Shown piece by piece: positions 6,809 through 6,888 of a DNA stretch of 6,888 nucleotides. A program made the position numbers and the translations under genes. Numbering within the stretch: position 1 is the stretch's first letter; every line of letters starts with the position of its first letter. The notes below the pieces were generated by a model. The model searched no databases. It was given only the letters and a program-made list of their open reading frames with translations, and was not told where the DNA came from. The DNA comes from Methylococcaceae bacterium UBA659 (GTDB taxonomy: Bacteria; Pseudomonadota; Gammaproteobacteria; Methylococcales; Methylomonadaceae): assembly GCA_002299495.1 (NCBI GenBank), contig DBNZ01000161.1, forward strand, positions 1 to 6,888, read 5' to 3'.

Positions 6809-6836
6809 AGCATAGTCCGCTTCTGAGTTTTTTCAA
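6809..6836 (-). promoter_or_regulatory. Candidate sigma70 promoter of the partner-switch operon
   Basis: On the minus strand a -35-like TTGAAA (6831-6836; 5 of 6 consensus matches) is followed after 16 nt by a -10-like TATGCT (6809-6814; 4 of 6). Transcription would begin near 6802 and give a leader of about 160 nt before the start at 6642. It is the best match I see in the 231 bp upstream of the gene, but it was found by eye and a promoter outside the window is possible. Confidence 0.4.
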
Positions 6837-6888
6837 GAAAATCGCTGCGAATGGAAAACGACTTATGGGCATTTAAGATATGGACTAA

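Larger units (their letters stand above)
6658..6888. other. Intergenic region and presumed 5' leader of the partner-switch operon
   Basis: No convincing gene is present. Reading leftward (minus strand) it holds the candidate promoter (6809-6836), a short inverted repeat GTTGC/GCAAC (6775-6779 and 6757-6761, 13-nt loop), the 17-nt tandem repeat (6716-6749), and an AT-rich stretch with repeated TAA/AAT triplets (about 6655-6690) just before the Shine-Dalgarno site, which would keep the ribosome site unstructured. I compared the leader by memory with GEMM (c-di-GMP), glycine, THF, ZTP, fluoride and cobalamin riboswitch signatures and found no match. Confidence 0.6.

Noticed and set aside
6762..6872. 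Minus-strand 36-residue ORF upstream of the regulator
   Set aside because: No ribosome site, Arg-rich unlikely composition, and it spans the candidate promoter.
6751..6888. Minus-strand frame open from the right edge to a TAA at 6751, possibly the tail of another gene
   Set aside because: The 45-residue translation is Cys/Lys/Arg-rich and unlike a conserved protein end; it cannot be excluded without flanking sequence.
6851..6888. Plus-strand ATG open to the right window edge (begins MENDLWAFKIWT)
   Set aside because: Only 12 codons visible and no Shine-Dalgarno in front; not enough to call a divergent gene.
1..6888. Mobile element, CRISPR array, tRNA or rRNA
   Set aside because: No transposase or integrase motif, spaced direct repeat array, or tRNA/rRNA-like sequence was seen on either strand.

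Overview
The window looks like chromosomal DNA of a Gram-negative, probably gammaproteobacterial, organism of roughly 50% G+C. The pointers are a KpsC-type capsule enzyme, which implies an outer-membrane-anchored capsule, and proteobacterial-style partner-switching regulators. The gene mix would fit a methanotroph of the Methylococcales, but that is an impression rather than something the sequence proves.

Layout, left to right. A 5'-truncated plus-strand gene (2-1849) encodes the two-module beta-Kdo transferase KpsC. Its 3' end overlaps by 20 bp a convergent minus-strand gene (1830-2768) for a PLP enzyme of the ACC deaminase / D-cysteine desulfhydrase family; its active-site residues favour the desulfhydrase side. 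Upstream of that gene on the minus strand is a two-gene operon (6642 down to 2801), closed by an intrinsic terminator at 2755-2788. The terminator hairpin contains the start codon of the PLP enzyme.

The operon is the most interesting part. Its first gene encodes a ~900-residue inner-membrane protein: an extracytoplasmic helical sensor between two membrane segments, a PAS domain, a SpoIIE-type PP2C phosphatase, an unassigned linker and an RsbW-like HATPase kinase/anti-sigma domain. Its second gene overlaps the first by 4 nt (ATGA). It encodes a STAS (anti-sigma antagonist) domain fused to a PhnD-like periplasmic-binding-protein fold with no signal peptide. Kinase, phosphatase and STAS substrate are therefore together, making what looks like a self-contained partner switch whose output module is a cytoplasmic solute-binding-type domain.

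The last 231 bp (6658-6888) contain no convincing gene. They appear to hold the operon's promoter and a leader of about 160 nt with a 17-nt-period imperfect tandem repeat and an AT-rich stretch before a good Shine-Dalgarno site. That site favours a start codon at 6642 rather than 6657.
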